In this document: in pieces, positions 1 through 6,754 of the stretch | Position numbering within the stretch: the stretch's first letter is position 1 | Layout: every line of letters starts with the position of its first letter | Assembly: GCA_030833825.1 (NCBI GenBank) | Contig: JAURGL010000013.1 | Coordinates: forward strand, 1-19,655 | Direction: 5' to 3' | DNA length: 19,655 nucleotides | DNA from: Vulcanococcus sp. SFB_649D_100_25 | GTDB taxonomy: Bacteria; Cyanobacteriota; Cyanobacteriia; PCC-6307; Cyanobiaceae | Notes under the pieces: generated by a model | Told to the model about the DNA's origin: nothing | Database searches by the model: none | What the model saw: only the letters and a program-made list of their open reading frames with translations | Position numbers and translations under genes: made by a program

Positions 1-1279
1 CGGGCAGCGTGAAGATGTCGTTCGCGTACATCGCGAGCGGGTCGTCGAGCCGCGCGCCGATCGGGAACGCCACGGTCGGCGCGGTCGGCAGCAGGATCGC
101 GTCGACGTCCCCGAAGGCGGCGTCGAAATCGCGGCGGATCAGAGTGCGCACGCGCTGCGCCTGCACGTAGTAGGCGTCGTGGTAGCCGGCCGACAGGGCG
201 TAGGTGCCGATCAGGATGCGGCGCTTCACCTCGTCGCCGAACCCTTCAGCGCGGCTGCGGGCTGTCATCTCCGCCAGGCTGTTGGCCTCGTCGGCCCTAA
301 AGCCGTACTTCACGCCGTCGTAACGGGCGAGATTGGCGGATGCCTCCGATGGTGCGATCACGTAGTAGGTGGCAATCCCGTCGTTGAACCGGGGACAGCT
401 GACATCCACCAGTTCACAGCCCAGGGCTTGCAGCTGATTCGCGGCCGCCATCACCGAGGCCTTGACTTCAGGGTCAAGCCCCTCGGCTTCGAAGCACTCC
501 CGCACGAGTCCCACCCGCAGACCCGCCACTGGCTGGGTGAGGGCGGAGCGGTAGTCAGGCACAGGTGCCTTCAGGCAGGTGGAATCGCGGGGGTCTGGCC
601 CGGCAATCACCTGCAGAAGTTCGGCTGCATCGGCAACGCTGGTGGTGAAGGGGCCCACTTGATCGAGGGAGCTGGCAAAGGCCACCAGGCCATAGCGGCT
701 CACCCGTCCGTAGGTGGGCTTGAGACCCACAACCCCACAGAAAGCGGCGGGCTGCCTGATCGAGCCTCCGGTGTCAGAGCCCAGGGCGGCGACGCATTCA
801 CCCGCGGCGACGGCGGCGGCACTACCACCGGAGCTACCACCAGGGACCTTGTCGGTGTCCCAGGGATTGCGACTGGGACCAAAGGCCGAGGTCTCGGTGG
901 AGCTGCCCATGGCGAACTCATCGAGATTGGTCTTCCCCAGCAAGACCGCACCCGAGCTCCAAAGCCGATCGGTGACGGTGGATTCGTAGGGGGGAACGAA
1001 GTTCTCCAGCATCCGGCTGGAGCAGGTGGTGCGGATCCCGCGGGTGCAGAGGTTGTCCTTGATCGCCAGGGGGACCCCCGCCAGAGGGGGCAGGGCAGCG
1101 CCAGAAGCCCTCAGGGCATCGATCCGATCAGCATCGGCGCGGGCCCGCTCCGCCGTCACCTCCGTGTAGGCGTGGACACTGGGCTCAACGGCCTCGATCC
1201 GGCTGAGGTGATGGTCAGTGAGCTCGCGAGCGGACACTGCGCCGCTGTTGAGCTGCTCACGCCACTCGGCGATGCCCAT
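1..1279 (-). CDS. gatA: Glutamyl-tRNA(Gln) amidotransferase subunit A, C-terminus cut by window edge
   Basis: GatA is the amidase subunit of the GatCAB complex. It releases ammonia from glutamine so that mischarged Glu-tRNA(Gln) (and Asp-tRNA(Asn)) can be amidated in the cytoplasm. Reading the minus strand from the ATG at 1279 gives about 426 codons before the edge; the family is about 485 residues, so roughly 60 C-terminal residues are missing. The amidase-signature residues are visible: Lys74 in AIKDN, the Ser pair in GGSSGGSAAA (149-153), and nucleophile Ser173 in GSDTGGSIRQPA. It is last in the minus-strand block, 54 nt after the DUF1816 gene. Oddity: about the last 60-80 codons (positions 1-240) are far richer in CpG than the rest, and the protein there (DAILLPTAPTVAFP, YANDIFTLP) departs from the cyanobacterial version I would expect (roughly MYLxDLLTIP). 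The identity as gatA is secure; the 3' part may belong to another organism. Confidence 0.93.
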   Translation of the reverse strand, partial: MGIAEWREQLNSGAVSARELTDHHLSRIEAVEPSVHAYTEVTAERARADADRIDALRASGAALPPLAGVPLAIKDNLCTRGIRTTCSSRMLENFVPPYESTVTDRLWSSGAVLLGKTNLDEFAMGSSTETSAFGPSRNPWDTDKVPGGSSGGSAAAVAAGECVAALGSDTGGSIRQPAAFCGVVGLKPTYGRVSRYGLVAFASSLDQVGPFTTSVADAAELLQVIAGPDPRDSTCLKAPVPDYRSALTQPVAGLRVGLVRECFEAEGLDPEVKASVMAAANQLQALGCELVDVSCPRFNDGIATYYVIAPSEASANLARYDGVKYGFRADEANSLAEMTARSRAEGFGDEVKRRILIGTYALSAGYHDAYYVQAQRVRTLIRRDFDAAFGDVDAILLPTAPTVAFPIGARLDDPLAMYANDIFTLP

Positions 1280-1333
1280 CAAACCCAGACCACTAGCAGG
1301 CTTGACGCTATCAGTCAGCCCTGGCCGCAGGGC

Positions 1334-1603
1334 TCAGGAACCACTGCTGATGGTGAGGGGCTCACTGCGCCGGGCCCGAATCAAGGTGTGCTGGATCTCC
1401 GAAGCCCCCTCACTGCGCAAATCCGCCAAGAAGGGGGGAAGGGAGGATTCCAGCGTGCTGCGCCGCAGGTAAGGACCGAACCAATAGGTCACATCCGGTT
1501 GACGCGTTTCAACGCGAGCCCACCAGGCCAAACCAAACCCATTGGCAATGCTGCGCAGAGGCCGGATCAGGGGGGTCATCAGGGCTGGATGGGATGCCCC
1601 CAT
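1334..1603 (-). CDS. DUF1816 domain protein, cyanobacteria-specific
   Basis: Small protein of 89 residues from the ATG at 1603, or 81 from the ATG at 1579 (MTPLIRPLRS). Homologues I recall begin near the second ATG, so the shorter form is plausible; neither start has a clear Shine-Dalgarno sequence. The family signature is visible in LAWWARVET and VTYWFGPYL, followed by LPPFLADLRSEG and a basic end. No signal peptide or membrane segment is seen. It lies 29 nt after rlmB and 54 nt before gatA on the same strand, so it is probably co-transcribed with translation genes. Its function is unknown to me; the family is essentially restricted to cyanobacteria and often occurs near housekeeping genes. 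The call rests on motif recognition, not on a search. Confidence 0.8.
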   Translation of the reverse strand: MGASHPALMTPLIRPLRSIANGFGLAWWARVETRQPDVTYWFGPYLRRSTLESSLPPFLADLRSEGASEIQHTLIRARRSEPLTISSGS

Positions 1604-1632
1604 TGTGGCTGCGAATGGACCTTTCGCGGTAC

Positions 1633-3210
1633 TCAGAGCTGGATGTCGGAGGAGAACGTCGTGCTGGGCTCGACCGACAACCCCAGGTTGAGGGTGCTCG
1701 TATCGGGGCTCGCTTCGGTTGCGGCAGGCGCATCCTGGGTGCCGAGCTCTGCGATCACGTCGGCCACGATCTGCTCAGCCCGGCGCTGCTCCTCTGCGCT
1801 GAACGCCTCCTCTACAGGTGCATCAACAGCTGGTGCATCCACAGTTGGTGCATCAATGACGGCTGGTGAGTCGATCACGGAGGCGGTGGGCTCTTCGGCG
1901 ATCTCCTCAGGGACAGCGGCTGCCTGGATCGCGGGAGGTGCGGGCATCTGAGGGCGCACGATCCGAGGGGCGGGTGCCGAACCGCTGATCTGCTTCATCC
2001 AGCCGCGGCGGGCAACCTCATAGAGGACCATCGCGGTGGCGACCGAAGCATTCAGGCTGGGGGTGGCTCCGCGCAAGGGAATCCGGACGAGTTGATCGCA
2101 ATGCTTGCGGGTCAACATCGAGAGGCCGGACCCTTCCGATCCGGTCACGATCACCAGCGGACCGTCCAGGTCGGCATCGCTGAGGGACACACTCCCCTCG
2201 CCCGCCAGACCAATCACCCGATAGCCCTCCTGCTTGAGGGTGTCGAGGGCACGGTTGAGGTTGACCACCCGAGCCACCGGCAGGTGCTCAAGGGCACCGG
2301 CAGCGACTTTGGCAACGGAGCCTGTCAGGCCCGCGCTGCGGCGCTGGGGAAGAACAAGCCCATGGGCACCCAGGGCCTCTGCGCTGCGAACGATCGCGCC
2401 AAGGTTGTGGGGGTCCGTGATCCCATCAAGGGCCATCAACAGCGGTGGCTCCCCGAGTCCGCGGCAGCCATCCACCAGGCTCCCGAGATCAAGGGTGTCA
2501 GCAGCAGCAGCCTGCAGAACGATCCCCTGGTGGACCGCTCCATCGGTGAGTTGACCGAGCCGAGCCCAGGTGACTTCCTCCACCAGGACGCCGCCGGCCT
2601 TCGCTTCCCGCAGCAGCTGCAGGAACCGGGGCTGGAAGCGCATTTCCGGGGTGCACCAGATGCGGTGAATCGGACGATCACTTTCAAGAGCCGCCTGGGC
2701 GGCGTGGCGCCCCCAGATCAGATCGTCAGCAGGGGAGGCATTGAAACGCTCCGCCTCCCCCGAGGGGACATCGACGGCGATGGGAGGGCGGGACTGGGGA
2801 CGATCACGTCCGGCATCGCGGCCCGTCTCACGAAAGATCTCGCGACCCATCTCGCGACCGGACTCCCGATAGGGGCTGCGGCCGCCGGCAGGGGCATCAA
2901 AACGACGACCTTGGGGACGGCCCTGGGGGCGACTGGAGCGACGCTCTGGCCGGCTGGAGCCCTCTGGGCGACGCTCAAAACGGGGACGACGATCCCCCGC
3001 GTCCGGGCGCTCACGGCGCTCACGCCGGTCCTCTCCCTCAGGGGTCCATTCGCCGCGGGGCCTGAAGGGTCGCGCGCCGGGCCGGGGGCCTGGGCGTCCA
3101 CCACCACCACGGCCGGCGGGGCGATCTGAAAAACGGCCGCCGGAGCGGGACGGCTGGCCGGCACCGGAGCCCTGACGTTGGTCCTTACGACGATCAAAAC
3201 GGGGGCTCAT
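1633..3210 (-). CDS. rlmB: 23S rRNA (guanosine-2'-O-)-methyltransferase RlmB, TrmH/SpoU family, with long disordered arms
   Basis: SPOUT-class methyltransferase that transfers a methyl group from S-adenosylmethionine to the 2'-O of a conserved guanosine in the 23S rRNA peptidyl-transferase region. Of 525 residues, about 1-160 are an Arg/Gly/Pro-rich arm. Residues 163-240 are the SpoU substrate-binding domain (DDLIWGRHAAQAAL onward). Residues 255-405 are the trefoil-knot catalytic domain, with motif 1 NLGAIVRSAEALG (Asn269, Arg275), motif 2 TGSEGSGLS (Glu359) and motif 3 IPLRGATPSLNASVA. Residues 410-525 are an Ala/Pro/Glu-rich tail with a 5-residue repeat and a predicted helix near 471-490. 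The E. coli enzyme is about 243 residues, so both arms are additions; Arg-rich N-terminal arms occur in cyanobacterial RlmB and may bind RNA (inference). The gene starts 20 nt after the mini-III stop and probably shares its transcript. Confidence 0.92.
   Translation of the reverse strand: MSPRFDRRKDQRQGSGAGQPSRSGGRFSDRPAGRGGGGRPGPRPGARPFRPRGEWTPEGEDRRERRERPDAGDRRPRFERRPEGSSRPERRSSRPQGRPQGRRFDAPAGGRSPYRESGREMGREIFRETGRDAGRDRPQSRPPIAVDVPSGEAERFNASPADDLIWGRHAAQAALESDRPIHRIWCTPEMRFQPRFLQLLREAKAGGVLVEEVTWARLGQLTDGAVHQGIVLQAAAADTLDLGSLVDGCRGLGEPPLLMALDGITDPHNLGAIVRSAEALGAHGLVLPQRRSAGLTGSVAKVAAGALEHLPVARVVNLNRALDTLKQEGYRVIGLAGEGSVSLSDADLDGPLVIVTGSEGSGLSMLTRKHCDQLVRIPLRGATPSLNASVATAMVLYEVARRGWMKQISGSAPAPRIVRPQMPAPPAIQAAAVPEEIAEEPTASVIDSPAVIDAPTVDAPAVDAPVEEAFSAEEQRRAEQIVADVIAELGTQDAPAATEASPDTSTLNLGLSVEPSTTFSSDIQL
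1817..1864 (-). repeat. Three-copy 15-bp tandem repeat inside the rlmB 3' end
   Basis: On the plus strand GGTGCATCAACAGCT (1817-1831) is followed by GGTGCATCCACAGTT (1832-1846) and by a third, 18-nt copy with an extra codon, GGTGCATCAATGACGGCT (1847-1864). On the coding strand they encode a repeated D-A-P-x-V unit around residues 450-465 of RlmB. The unit length is a multiple of three, so copy-number changes keep the frame. Confidence 0.85.
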
Positions 3211-3230
3211 CGGTCTTTGGCAAAGGGTTA

Positions 3231-3695
3231 TCAGTCGGCGTCCTCGAGTTCTGCCAGCAGCTGGGCAAGGCGGCTGGGGTTCTGCAGAAAGAGCCAGCCC
3301 ACCATTGTCTCAAATCCCGTCGCCCGCCCATAGACACCCGCCTCTCCTTTGCGGGGTCCGCGACCGGCCCGGTTGCGGCCGCGGCGGACCAACTCGAGCT
3401 CCTCGTCGCTGAGAAGACCGCGCTGCTCAAGGCTTTCTAGGGCTGCAGATTGGGCATCCGCTCGAACATCGGAAACCACAGCTCGATGCAAATCGGCGCT
3501 GCGGCCCGGTTGGCGACAGCGCCGCAGGCGTTGGTGCAACTCCCAAACCGCGTCGCCAAGCCACGCCAACTGGAGGGGGCCCAGCTCACCGGGCATTCCC
3601 GGAGGCTGGAGCTGGGCCAACCAGGCGTGGGACTCAGGCCGCGATGGCTCCGAGGGCGGTGTTGAGGTCGGGCTGGAGATGGAGGAACTCCTCAA
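3231..3695 (-). CDS. mrnC: Mini-ribonuclease III family protein
   Basis: Dimeric RNase III catalytic domain without the dsRNA-binding domain. In Bacillus this enzyme trims both ends of 23S rRNA precursors. Visible landmarks: LQLAWLGDAVWELHQRL with Asp48, AQSAALESLE, the basic RRGRNRAGRGPRK segment around 104-117, and the end motif ATGFETMVGWLFL with Glu129 as the second metal-site residue. Length is 154 residues from the ATG at 3695. That start overlaps the STAS gene by 62 nt and adds about 30 low-complexity Ser/Pro residues. A downstream ATG at 3596 (residue 34) or a TTG near 3618 would keep the whole catalytic domain, so the true start may be later. rlmB follows 20 nt downstream, pairing two enzymes that act on 23S rRNA. 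Confidence 0.87.
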   Translation of the reverse strand: MRSSSISSPTSTPPSEPSRPESHAWLAQLQPPGMPGELGPLQLAWLGDAVWELHQRLRRCRQPGRSADLHRAVVSDVRADAQSAALESLEQRGLLSDEELELVRRGRNRAGRGPRKGEAGVYGRATGFETMVGWLFLQNPSRLAQLLAELEDAD

Positions 3696-3981
3696 GCCTT
3701 ACCAGTTTCACCGTCTGCACCACCCGGGCATTGCCCACCACCAGGAACTGGATCTTCTGCTCGTTGCAGTGCTTGGCGAACTGCACGAGGGCTCCCAGAC
3801 CGGAGGAGTCGATGAAGTCGATCTTGCTCAGATCGATCACCAGCGGCTGAGGCGTGCTGGTGAGGTGGTCGTTGATGAAGGCGAGAAACTGCTTCTCGGA
3901 ATAGGCGTCCAGCTGGCCGGTGAAGCTGAACAGCAGACAGCCGTCTTGCTGTTCAAAGCCACCGCGCAAGGAGACGGTCAA
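3634..3981 (-). CDS. STAS-domain protein, anti-sigma-factor antagonist type
   Basis: A single STAS domain of 115 residues, like SpoIIAA/RsbV. Such proteins bind an anti-sigma kinase and are switched by phosphorylation of one serine. The phospho-site loop IDFIDSSGLGALVQF is intact (Ser59), preceded by the strand PLVIDLS. The start is a TTG at 3981; the same frame reaches a stop 19 codons upstream with no ATG or GTG between, so the start must be TTG or another non-ATG codon. No kinase or phosphatase partner is encoded in the window. It lies 112 nt after carA, a gap large enough for its own promoter, and its 3' end overlaps the annotated mrnC start. Which regulator it acts on cannot be read from the sequence; a role in a non-sigma signalling cascade is equally possible. 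Confidence 0.88.
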   Translation of the reverse strand: MTVSLRGGFEQQDGCLLFSFTGQLDAYSEKQFLAFINDHLTSTPQPLVIDLSKIDFIDSSGLGALVQFAKHCNEQKIQFLVVGNARVVQTVKLVRLEEFLHLQPDLNTALGAIAA

Positions 3982-4031
3982 TCGCTGCAGATCAGTGATG
4001 GCTCCTGACCTCTGACGTCACGGGCGATCGC

Positions 4032-4037
4032 AGTGTA
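4032..4037 (-). promoter_or_regulatory. Possible -10 element upstream of the STAS gene
   Basis: The minus strand reads TACACT about 50 nt before the TTG start, inside the 112-nt gap after carA. No convincing -35 is seen at normal spacing. A full HIP1 octamer, GCGATCGC, lies directly next to it at 4024-4031. No hairpin with a T-run was found after the carA stop, so read-through from carA is also possible. Confidence 0.3.
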
Positions 4038-4093
4038 GTGACGGTTTTGGCAATGGGCAGGACCGCAACAAAGTGCGATCGATCCCCAGCAGC

Positions 4094-5251
4094 TCAGGGC
4101 CGCCGCTCAGCCATCAGAGCGGCAAAACGGCCGAAATGGTGATCCGCGTCGTGGGGGCCCGGGCTGGCCTCCGGGTGGTACTGAACCCCGAAGATCGGCC
4201 TGTGGCGATGGGCGAAGGCAGCCACGGTGCGGTCGTTGAGATTGAAGTGGGTGACTTCCATCTGATCGCCGGGCAGGCTGCCGGCATCCAGGGCAAAGCC
4301 ATGGTTCTGGCTTGTGATCTCCACCACCCCGGTGCTGCCGCAGGGATGGTTCAGACCACGGTGGCCGTAGCCCAGCTTGAAGGTGGTGCCGCCGAGGGCG
4401 AGGCCGAGGATCTGATGCCCCAGGCAGATCCCGAAGATCGGCAGGTTGTCCTGTTGCACCAATCCCTTGGCCAGGGCGATGCCGCTGCTGACCGCAGCCG
4501 GATCGCCAGGGCCGTTGGAGAGGAACACCCCTTCTGGATCGAGGGCCAGGACCTGCTCAAGGGTGGCATCAGCCGGCAGGACGGTGACAGCACATCCATG
4601 GGCCACCAGGCGCTCCAAGATGGCCCGCTTGATGCCGAAATCGATCGCCACGACCCGATAGGGGACCGGAGGGTTGTCCTGAAGCCTCTGGTCAAACCCC
4701 GCGGGACAGAGTTTGTTCCAGGTGTAGGCCTGCTCGGTGCTGACGGTCTGGGCCAGATTGAGCCCAGCCATCGATGGCATGGCCTTGACCTGCTCCAGCA
4801 GTTGCTGGGGGCTTGTGCCATCGGTGCTGATGGCACCGTTGATGGCCCCTCCATCGCGCAGGTGACGCACCAGAGAACGGGTGTCGACTCCAGCGATGCC
4901 CACCACGTTGTGGCTCTCGAGCCATGACTCCAGGCGAGCCTCCGTGCGCCAGTTGCTCGCCACCGGCGCCAGCTCCCGTGCGATCACACCACGCACGTGG
5001 GGAGCATCCGCTTCCTGGTCGGCACTGTTGATGCCGGTGTTCCCCAATTCGGGATAGGTAAAGGTGACCAACTGCCCGGCATAGCTCGGGTCCGTCATCA
5101 CTTCCTGGTAACCGGTCATGCCGGTGTTGAACACCACCTCTCCGAGGGCGGTGCCCTTCGCGCCAAACGCTTCTCCGCGCAGCACCAGGCCATCGGCCAG
5201 CACCAGAACAGCAGCGGTCGGGGTGGAGGCACTCGTCATGGTCGCCATCAT
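4094..5251 (-). CDS. carA: Carbamoyl-phosphate synthase small (glutaminase) subunit
   Basis: Hydrolyses glutamine and channels ammonia to CarB for carbamoyl phosphate, the precursor of arginine and pyrimidines. The 385 residues match the family length. Residues 12-145 form the CarA-specific N-terminal domain (FNTGMTGYQEVMTDPSY, GVIARELAP, GVDTRSLVRHLRDGG). Residues 198-380 form the class I glutamine amidotransferase with nucleophile Cys276 in GICLGHQILGLALGG and His359/Glu361 in VQYHPEASPGPHD. The ATG at 5251 is followed at once by another ATG, and a third lies at 5242 (MTSAST); any could be used. trpD ends 14 nt upstream, so the two are probably co-transcribed. carB is not in the window, which is usual for cyanobacteria. 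Confidence 0.97.
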   Translation of the reverse strand: MMATMTSASTPTAAVLVLADGLVLRGEAFGAKGTALGEVVFNTGMTGYQEVMTDPSYAGQLVTFTYPELGNTGINSADQEADAPHVRGVIARELAPVASNWRTEARLESWLESHNVVGIAGVDTRSLVRHLRDGGAINGAISTDGTSPQQLLEQVKAMPSMAGLNLAQTVSTEQAYTWNKLCPAGFDQRLQDNPPVPYRVVAIDFGIKRAILERLVAHGCAVTVLPADATLEQVLALDPEGVFLSNGPGDPAAVSSGIALAKGLVQQDNLPIFGICLGHQILGLALGGTTFKLGYGHRGLNHPCGSTGVVEITSQNHGFALDAGSLPGDQMEVTHFNLNDRTVAAFAHRHRPIFGVQYHPEASPGPHDADHHFGRFAALMAERRP

Positions 5252-5265
5252 CCCGTAAGGGGTGC

Positions 5266-6294
5266 CTAGGGCAGGGCGTCCCGAAGGGCCTCAAGCCGTC
5301 CCCAGGCGGCCCCACTCTCCAGGGCTCCCAGGGCCATCGGCAGCGCGCTCTCCACCGAATCGCTCAGGCCGGCTGCCCAGATCACCAAGGCGGTGTTCAG
5401 GGCCACGACGTCACGCTGCGCCGCCGTCCCTTGACCCTTGAGAACCGCTTCAAGGATGGCGGCATTGGTCTGCAGATCCCCGCCCACCAGGGCCTCCATC
5501 GGCGCCAGGCTCAGCCCCAGGGAAGCGGGATCGAGCAGCTGGGGGCTCACCTCTCCATCACGGATCAGACGCAGTTGGCTGGGGCCCGACAGGGAAGCTT
5601 CATCCAGACCGCCGTGGCCGAAGACCACTACACCGCGCTGGAGGCCAAGACGGCAGAGAGCATCCGCCATCGGATCCAGCAGATCAGCAGCCCCCACCCC
5701 CAGCACCTGGAAATCCGGTCGCAACGGATTGACCAGGGGGCCCAGCAGGTTGAACACCGTGCGGATCCCGAGGGAGCGCCGCAGGGGAGCGAGGCCCACC
5801 AGGGCGGGATGCCAACCGGGGGCAAAGAGAAAGGTGACTCCCGTCTCAGGCAGAACCTTCACCACCGCGTCGGTTGGGGCCTGCAAATTGAGACCAACGG
5901 CCTCCAGCACATCAGCGGATCCAACCTTGCCGCTGGCGCTGCGGTTGCCGTGCTTGGCAACGCTGGCCCCACAGGCGGCCGCCGCGAAGGCCACTGCCGT
6001 TGAGATGTTGAACGTGTTGGCCCCATCGCCACCGGTCCCACAGGTATCCACCAAGGGGAGGTCCGGCCTGGGGCAGGGCAGCGGGGCCGCAGCCCGCAAC
6101 ACCTGAGCCATCGCCGCAAGCTCCTCACCATTGAGCCCCTTGGCGCGCAGGGCAGCCAACAGGGCACCGGTGAGCACCGGCTCAATCTGCTCGGAAAGCC
6201 ATCCCTCCATCAGGGAGGCGGACTGGGCTGAGCTGAGGGAATCGCCGCTGAGCAGCTGATCCAAAAGTGCGGACCAAGGGGACGAGGCGGCCAT
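5266..6294 (-). CDS. trpD: Anthranilate phosphoribosyltransferase
   Basis: Transfers phosphoribose from PRPP to anthranilate, the second committed step of tryptophan synthesis. The 342 residues match the family. An N-terminal helical domain (about 1-70) is followed by the PRPP/metal loop DTCGTGGDGANTFNIST at 83-99 and by KHGNRSASGKVGSADVLEAVG at 114-134, both complete. The centre holds the GWHPA and FNLLGPLVNPLRP segments typical of TrpD. The start ATG at 6294 lies 50 nt after the DUF3288 gene, and carA follows 14 nt after the stop. The other trp genes are not here, as expected for dispersed cyanobacterial trp genes. No attenuator-like leader peptide or hairpin was seen upstream. Confidence 0.96.
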   Translation of the reverse strand: MAASSPWSALLDQLLSGDSLSSAQSASLMEGWLSEQIEPVLTGALLAALRAKGLNGEELAAMAQVLRAAAPLPCPRPDLPLVDTCGTGGDGANTFNISTAVAFAAAACGASVAKHGNRSASGKVGSADVLEAVGLNLQAPTDAVVKVLPETGVTFLFAPGWHPALVGLAPLRRSLGIRTVFNLLGPLVNPLRPDFQVLGVGAADLLDPMADALCRLGLQRGVVVFGHGGLDEASLSGPSQLRLIRDGEVSPQLLDPASLGLSLAPMEALVGGDLQTNAAILEAVLKGQGTAAQRDVVALNTALVIWAAGLSDSVESALPMALGALESGAAWGRLEALRDALP

Positions 6295-6344
6295 GGGAAT
6301 GGGGCGATGCAGGGGATGGTTGGCTGCTGGGGTCGCAGGAGGAT

Positions 6345-6659
6345 TCAGGGGCTGTCCTGATCGGCGGTATCGAAGCCGGAGCCCACGGACTGCTCAGCCG
6401 CTTCGGCGCCCGGACGAAAGCCCCCGGACCAGATGGCTCGGCAGCGCTCGTTTAACTGCTCCCGGCTCAGGCCCCAGAGGCGAAGGGTCTTCTGAAGGTC
6501 GTCCTGGAGGTCATGGGCCCCGGGAAATCCGCTGTAGCGCATCAGCAGGCGACCGGTCTCCACCAGATCGGCCTCTGCAGGGGACGTCGTAGCCAGAAGA
6601 CGATCCACCAGGTCACGATCGGTGGCGTAGAGGGGATGGACCTGCTGGTCGTCGCTCAT
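6345..6659 (-). CDS. DUF3288 family protein
   Basis: A 104-residue soluble protein starting MSDDQQVHPLYATDRD. The same frame is open for 11 more codons upstream (to 6692), but those residues are Cys/Pro-rich and unlike the family, so I place the start at 6659. Family features seen: HPLYATDRDLVDRLL, RLLMRYSGFPGAHDLQ and LRLWGLSREQLNERCRAIW, followed by a less conserved acidic tail. No catalytic motif, membrane helix or signal peptide is visible, and the function is unknown. It is the first gene of the minus-strand block, 50 nt before trpD, and is divergent from the ABC exporter across a 95-nt gap. The family assignment is from memory of cyanobacterial homologues. Confidence 0.78.
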   Translation of the reverse strand: MSDDQQVHPLYATDRDLVDRLLATTSPAEADLVETGRLLMRYSGFPGAHDLQDDLQKTLRLWGLSREQLNERCRAIWSGGFRPGAEAAEQSVGSGFDTADQDSP

Positions 6660-6723
6660 GGGAGCTGGCGCGCAATGGCAACAGATTCCCATTTTCCGGG
6701 CAGGAACGGGTCGCAGGGACCAC

Positions 6724-6733
6724 TGCCTAGGTT
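6724..6733 (+). promoter_or_regulatory. TGCCTAGGTT element, likely -10 of the ABC exporter gene
   Basis: TAGGTT (6728-6733) ends 21 nt before the ATG at 6755. Related TAGGNT hexamers occur at similar distance before msrA, bcp and sds. The core CCTAGG is palindromic, so the element could also serve the divergent DUF3288 gene. The promoter role is inferred from position and recurrence. Confidence 0.4.
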
Positions 6734-6754
6734 GGCGAGACCTTGCAGCGATTC

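Noticed and set aside
179..1951. 590-codon open frame on the plus strand spanning gatA, the DUF1816 gene and the rlmB tail
   Set aside because: It lies antisense to three recognisable genes, its product is compositionally random (Gly/Ala/His-rich), and long antisense frames are expected in GC-rich DNA with few stops.
2092..3129. 345-codon plus-strand open frame opposite rlmB
   Set aside because: Shadow of the low-complexity Arg-rich region of rlmB; repetitive Thr/Ala/Gly content reflects codon complementarity.
4024..4031. HIP1 octamer GCGATCGC (also at 8379-8386 and 14729-14736)
   Set aside because: Three copies in 19.7 kb is only modestly above what I estimate by chance at this base composition (under one), and two are inside coding sequence. 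It is compatible with a cyanobacterium but not a marked enrichment.
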